Below, one piece after another: positions 47,173 through 50,666 of a stretch of 50,666 nucleotides of DNA. This DNA is from a virus. The first letter of the stretch is position 1. The number at the start of each line of letters is the position of its first letter. A model generated the notes under the pieces. The model was given only the letters and a program-made list of their open reading frames with translations, made no database searches and was not told where the DNA came from. The DNA lies in IMG/VR virus record IMGVR_UViG_3300020472_000040, positions 1 to 50,666 of that record; one strand, given 5' to 3'. Position numbers and translations under genes: made by a program.

Positions 47173-49149
47173 ATGGCTTGGGATAAAGGTGATTGGTTAA
47201 ATTTAGCAGGAGCGTTTGCAAGAGATGACCAACTTAATAAAGCAGAGAAAATTAAAGAGCGTGGTGAACAACTAGCAGAATTAAATAAGTTATATATGGC
47301 TATCGCTACTCAAAAATATGCTACTGATGAAGCAATATATAAAAAAAATGAAGAAGCATGGTTAGCTAGAGATGTTAAATTAAAAGCTATAGGGCCTTCA
47401 TCTTCAAAAACAAATATAGCAGAACAATTAGCATCAATTGATGGAAAAACTTGGACAAATGAAGAACAAAAAGAAGCTATCATTAGCACTTATATGAATA
47501 ATATAATACCTATAAACTATACTGACGAAGATGATATTCCTGAAGGTAAAAAAGTAGGTGATGTAAAACAATGGAAATTAAGTAGTAACTATAATCCATC
47601 GCCTATTGCTCCACAGTGGGGTAAAGAATACTATGATATGGATATGTACCCAAAGAAAATAGATGAATTAAAAGATTCAACTAGAGGTAAATGGACTACT
47701 TTTCTTAGAGGAAAAAATTGGGATAGTGGGGATGAAGTTCTTGCTAATCTTCAAACTAACTTAGAAGAAGGAAGTAAAAGAAGCAATAAAGAGTTTAGTG
47801 ACTACTATAATGCTGGACAAGAGTATGCATGGGATGCTACTGATGATGATAGTAGCACTAGCTTAAGAAGTGTTGAAGCAGGAACTGAGGGAATAGTTAG
47901 TAGTTACTGGGACGGTGAGCTTATTGATTTAAATAACCCTTTACAATTTCTTGATATGGATAAAAATGAAGTCCAAGAAGAGAATTGGAAAATAATTAAT
48001 GATAGATTTATACAAAGTACAGATGAAAATTCTGGAGCATTTGCTGATAATACACAGAAGGCTCTCTTATCAAGTCTTACTGTTAACGATGTTGAGGTAT
48101 TAGGTAAGTGGGATACCGCAACTGGAAAAATTGACGGGTTAAAACCAGAAGCTGCTTTTCTAGTTAGTAGAGCGGATAGTATACAAAATGATGTTGCAAT
48201 AGCTCTTTATCATAGAGCTGGGTGGATAACTGGTAATACTATTACCAATAGTAGTGGTAAACTTAAAGACAGATTTAATTTTGAAATAGCTAGAAGAGCA
48301 ATAGAAGTAGATACTACAGATAATTGGGATGGTATAGCAGATATTTTCTTTTTAGGTGGTGACCCAATAGCAGGAACTTATTTAATACCTACTAAGGTTT
48401 TACCTTTATGGAAAGACTTACCAGAAGAAGTTAAGCATCTCGACACAGGTGAGTTAACGAATACTCAGGAGTATTTACAAACCGTATTAACTGATATAGT
48501 AAAAGCAAATGGTGAAGGTAAGACAACTATGGGTGCTTTAACTCATATAATAGATGCAGAAGTATTTAAAATATTAAATCAAGATGCTACACAAGAAGAG
48601 ATTAATAATGTAATAAGAAGTACAGTTGTTGTAGATGATGATGGACAAGGATTTACTGAATTAGGTGTACACAGAACATTTGAAGAACTCAAAAATATGA
48701 TTGAAGCGACTGAAGGTAAATTTAAAGATGTAACTATTGATAGTTTATCTGATGATTTAAAGGAGAAATATAAAGAGTGGGAATTAACGCAAAACTCTGA
48801 TGAGGAAATTGTTGAGGAGGAATCACAAGATGTTTCTAAAATGAACTTATCTGAAGCTACGGAAAAAAATTTAATAACAGCTGATTATCTTAATAATTTA
48901 TCTTACGAAGCTCCAGGTGGTGCTCAACAAGAAATGTTTAGAACTGGTGGTAATAATATGATGAGTGTTGGAGACATTATAACTACTAAAGATGGTAAAA
49001 AATATGAGTCATATCATGACACTGTAAAAAATGAATATGGCCGTGATGTAACTACTATTAGATTTAGACCAATCACAGAAGTAAAAGTTCCTACAACAGA
49101 TGAAGAATTTGTTGGTGGAATACAAGATGCTATAAATAATACTCAATAA
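47173..49149 (+). CDS. Large structural (internal virion/ejection-type) protein (658 aa)
   Basis: This acidic helical protein (MAWDKGDWLNLAGAFARDDQ start, then LNKAEKIKERGEQLAELNKL) has no signal peptide or enzyme motif. It starts one base after the previous stop and precedes another large virion-type gene, where podoviruses place ejection proteins. The call rests on length, order and helical character. Confidence 0.65.
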   Translation: MAWDKGDWLNLAGAFARDDQLNKAEKIKERGEQLAELNKLYMAIATQKYATDEAIYKKNEEAWLARDVKLKAIGPSSSKTNIAEQLASIDGKTWTNEEQKEAIISTYMNNIIPINYTDEDDIPEGKKVGDVKQWKLSSNYNPSPIAPQWGKEYYDMDMYPKKIDELKDSTRGKWTTFLRGKNWDSGDEVLANLQTNLEEGSKRSNKEFSDYYNAGQEYAWDATDDDSSTSLRSVEAGTEGIVSSYWDGELIDLNNPLQFLDMDKNEVQEENWKIINDRFIQSTDENSGAFADNTQKALLSSLTVNDVEVLGKWDTATGKIDGLKPEAAFLVSRADSIQNDVAIALYHRAGWITGNTITNSSGKLKDRFNFEIARRAIEVDTTDNWDGIADIFFLGGDPIAGTYLIPTKVLPLWKDLPEEVKHLDTGELTNTQEYLQTVLTDIVKANGEGKTTMGALTHIIDAEVFKILNQDATQEEINNVIRSTVVVDDDGQGFTELGVHRTFEELKNMIEATEGKFKDVTIDSLSDDLKEKYKEWELTQNSDEEIVEEESQDVSKMNLSEATEKNLITADYLNNLSYEAPGGAQQEMFRTGGNNMMSVGDIITTKDGKKYESYHDTVKNEYGRDVTTIRFRPITEVKVPTTDEEFVGGIQDAINNTQ

Positions 49150-49165
49150 TAATAATAATAATAAT
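49147..49165 (+). repeat. AAT microsatellite between two genes
   Basis: A run of AAT units fills the short gap up to the ATG at 49166, with no Shine-Dalgarno site. Length changes here could alter translation of the following gene. Confidence 0.6.
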
Positions 49166-50666
49166 ATGAATAATTCTAATCTTCCTTTATATTTACAGGA
49201 TGAAGATTCTTCTACAGAATCTATTACTGTTCCTTCTGAAAGTAATTCTAATCTTCCTTTATATTTACAGGATGAAGATTCTTCTATAAAATCTAATAAT
49301 ACTCTTCCTTTATATTTACAGGATGAAGATTCTAAAATTATCCAACCAAATATAGATAAACCTACTAATGCTCAATTAGCTCAATACGGAGCTTCTCTAG
49401 AAACTTATTTAATTGGGGATATGTTAAGGCTAGGAGAAGCTGCTTTTACTTCTAAAACTGCTAAACAAATAGAAAAAGAAAGAATGGAAGCAATTTATGA
49501 AAAGTTTCCTTGGGCTAAAAGTGGGGAGTATGATAACAATGCTTATGTATGGGGTGGTCGTGGTTTAGTTATGGTAAGTGACCCAGTATATTTACTTATG
49601 CCTTGGGCAAGAGCCGCACAAGCAGGACGAGCTTACAAAGGATGGAAAAAATATACAGCAGCTGGTGGAGCTACTGCAGCTTTAGGAGCAGGAGTAGGAG
49701 TAGGAGCTTCTTCAATTCATGTCGGAGCTAAAGAAGGAAGAATGCTTACAAAAGAGGAAGCATTACTTGCAGGAGGAGCAGGTGCAATACTATCTCCTAT
49801 TGCTCTTGGAGTAACTGCTGGTATTTCTAAAGTAGCAGGTAAAGTTGCCCCTAATTTATTTAGTAAAGATAAGATTACTCAAGAAGGTGTAAAAAAATTA
49901 CTAGCAGAAAATCAAATAAAAAGTTTAAATCTTAGTGCTAAACAATTAGCAGATATAAAAAAGATAAGTAATATTCCATCAGTACAAAAATTATTTAGAG
50001 AATTAACAGCTCAAGATAATAATTATATAAAGTATGTTTTACCTAGAGAAAATATTATAAAATTAATTAATAAATTTAAAGGAACAATTACTACTAAAGA
50101 GTATAAAAAAATATATGCTAAATTAAGTCCAGAAGAAAAAAAACTTTTAAGTGGTACTAAAGTAAAAGACTTAAAGGGTAATATAAAAGACTTAAATAAA
50201 TTAAAAATAGAGTATGGTCGTCAAGCACATAAGGCTATTGAAAATCAAGCTAAAGCTGAAAGTAGATATAATCTAGAAATAGTTAAACAAGTTCATGCTA
50301 TTGGAGGTTTAAAATCTCAACTAGGTAGAGCACTTGCATATAACTTTACTAGACCTTTTATAGGTGCGGGTATGGGTGCTGGAGTAGGTACTCTTTATGG
50401 AGAGACTGAAGAAGAATTTTATAGCTACTTGCGTGGAGGATTGGTTCTTGGTTTTATGAGTAGAAGCTTAAGAGCTGGTGCTCTTAAAGGCATTCCTTTA
50501 AAAGAACAACAAGGGTTTGCTAAACTTTTGAGTGGTAACTACATACAAAATCTTTTAAGAAAAATAAACATAGGTTTATCTACTAGTACATCAACAAGAT
50601 TATCTGCTAGAGGTGGTATTGTAGATGAATTTTCTACAATGATGTTCCCTAAATTTGATACAAGTG
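49166..50666 (+). CDS. Large virion (ejection-type) protein, cut by the right edge
   Basis: Five hundred codons are open with no stop. The N-terminus carries three copies of LPLYLQDEDS (residues 6-15, 30-39 and 47-56). After a helical part with PWAKSGEYDNNAYVWGGRGL come Gly/Ala-rich hydrophobic stretches (about 165-230, e.g. ALLAGGAGAILSPIALGVTA) and a second at about 390-440. Such segments suit a protein inserted into membranes during DNA ejection. The frame would continue into base 1 of the window if it is circular. No ribosome site precedes the ATG. Confidence 0.68.
   Translation, partial: MNNSNLPLYLQDEDSSTESITVPSESNSNLPLYLQDEDSSIKSNNTLPLYLQDEDSKIIQPNIDKPTNAQLAQYGASLETYLIGDMLRLGEAAFTSKTAKQIEKERMEAIYEKFPWAKSGEYDNNAYVWGGRGLVMVSDPVYLLMPWARAAQAGRAYKGWKKYTAAGGATAALGAGVGVGASSIHVGAKEGRMLTKEEALLAGGAGAILSPIALGVTAGISKVAGKVAPNLFSKDKITQEGVKKLLAENQIKSLNLSAKQLADIKKISNIPSVQKLFRELTAQDNNYIKYVLPRENIIKLINKFKGTITTKEYKKIYAKLSPEEKKLLSGTKVKDLKGNIKDLNKLKIEYGRQAHKAIENQAKAESRYNLEIVKQVHAIGGLKSQLGRALAYNFTRPFIGAGMGAGVGTLYGETEEEFYSYLRGGLVLGFMSRSLRAGALKGIPLKEQQGFAKLLSGNYIQNLLRKINIGLSTSTSTRLSARGGIVDEFSTMMFPKFDTS
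49181..49333 (+). repeat. Three exact 30-base repeats at the start of a virion gene
   Basis: Copies at 49181-49210, 49253-49282 and 49304-49333 are identical and in frame, each encoding LPLYLQDEDS. The spacing differs (72 and 51 bases). Confidence 0.9.

Overview
The window reads as an AT-rich (by eye about two-thirds A+T), almost fully coding genome of a lytic podovirus-like phage, most likely from a marine bacterium. It has a T7-type replication set (family A DNA polymerase with proofreading, primase-helicase, single-strand DNA-binding protein, endonuclease I, RecB-type exonuclease). It also has a podovirus head and tail set (terminase, portal, scaffold, capsid, two tail tubular proteins, S74-type tail fibre). 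No integrase, no phage RNA polymerase and no tRNA gene was seen. The host is unknown; the cobalamin-dependent ribonucleotide reductase suggests one with access to B12.

Layout: two transcription arms diverge from a control region at about 18.0-19.14 kb. The leftward arm (about 18.0 down to 2.35 kb, minus strand) carries small proteins, an amidoligase with a class II glutamine amidotransferase, two cell-wall hydrolases, the replication genes, the ribonucleotide reductase and a gamma-glutamylcyclotransferase-like gene. The rightward arm (19.14 kb to the right edge, plus strand) carries packaging, head, tail, fibre and ejection-type proteins, plus a COQ4-like protein and a relative of RTX-toxin-activating acyltransferases. 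The first 2.36 kb is also plus strand and holds the end of a structural gene, an Hsp20 chaperone and a holin candidate. The reading frame cut at the right edge continues in frame into the frame open at the left edge. This suggests that the window is a whole circularly assembled genome, with the two arms meeting head-on at 2353-2356.

Regulation: seven copies of an exact TTGACA-N17-TATAAT promoter, plus two near-exact ones, start the main units, most with an extended -10 TGn. With no RNA polymerase gene, expression probably depends on host sigma-70. The divergent control region holds back-to-back promoters sharing a TAACTAG motif, repeats of TGTTAACCAG, a GC-rich structured stretch, an iteron-like tandem repeat and a one-gene mini-operon with its own terminator.

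Points of greatest interest: (1) the amidoligase/amidotransferase pair, a likely peptide-modifying pathway; (2) an acyltransferase-like gene overlapping a gene for a lysine-rich, membrane-active-looking virion protein; (3) a COQ4-like protein with the full HDxxHx11E motif; (4) the promoter set and control region; (5) a likely second internal start in the primase-helicase, as in T7 gene 4; (6) several small membrane-protein genes below usual length cut-offs.
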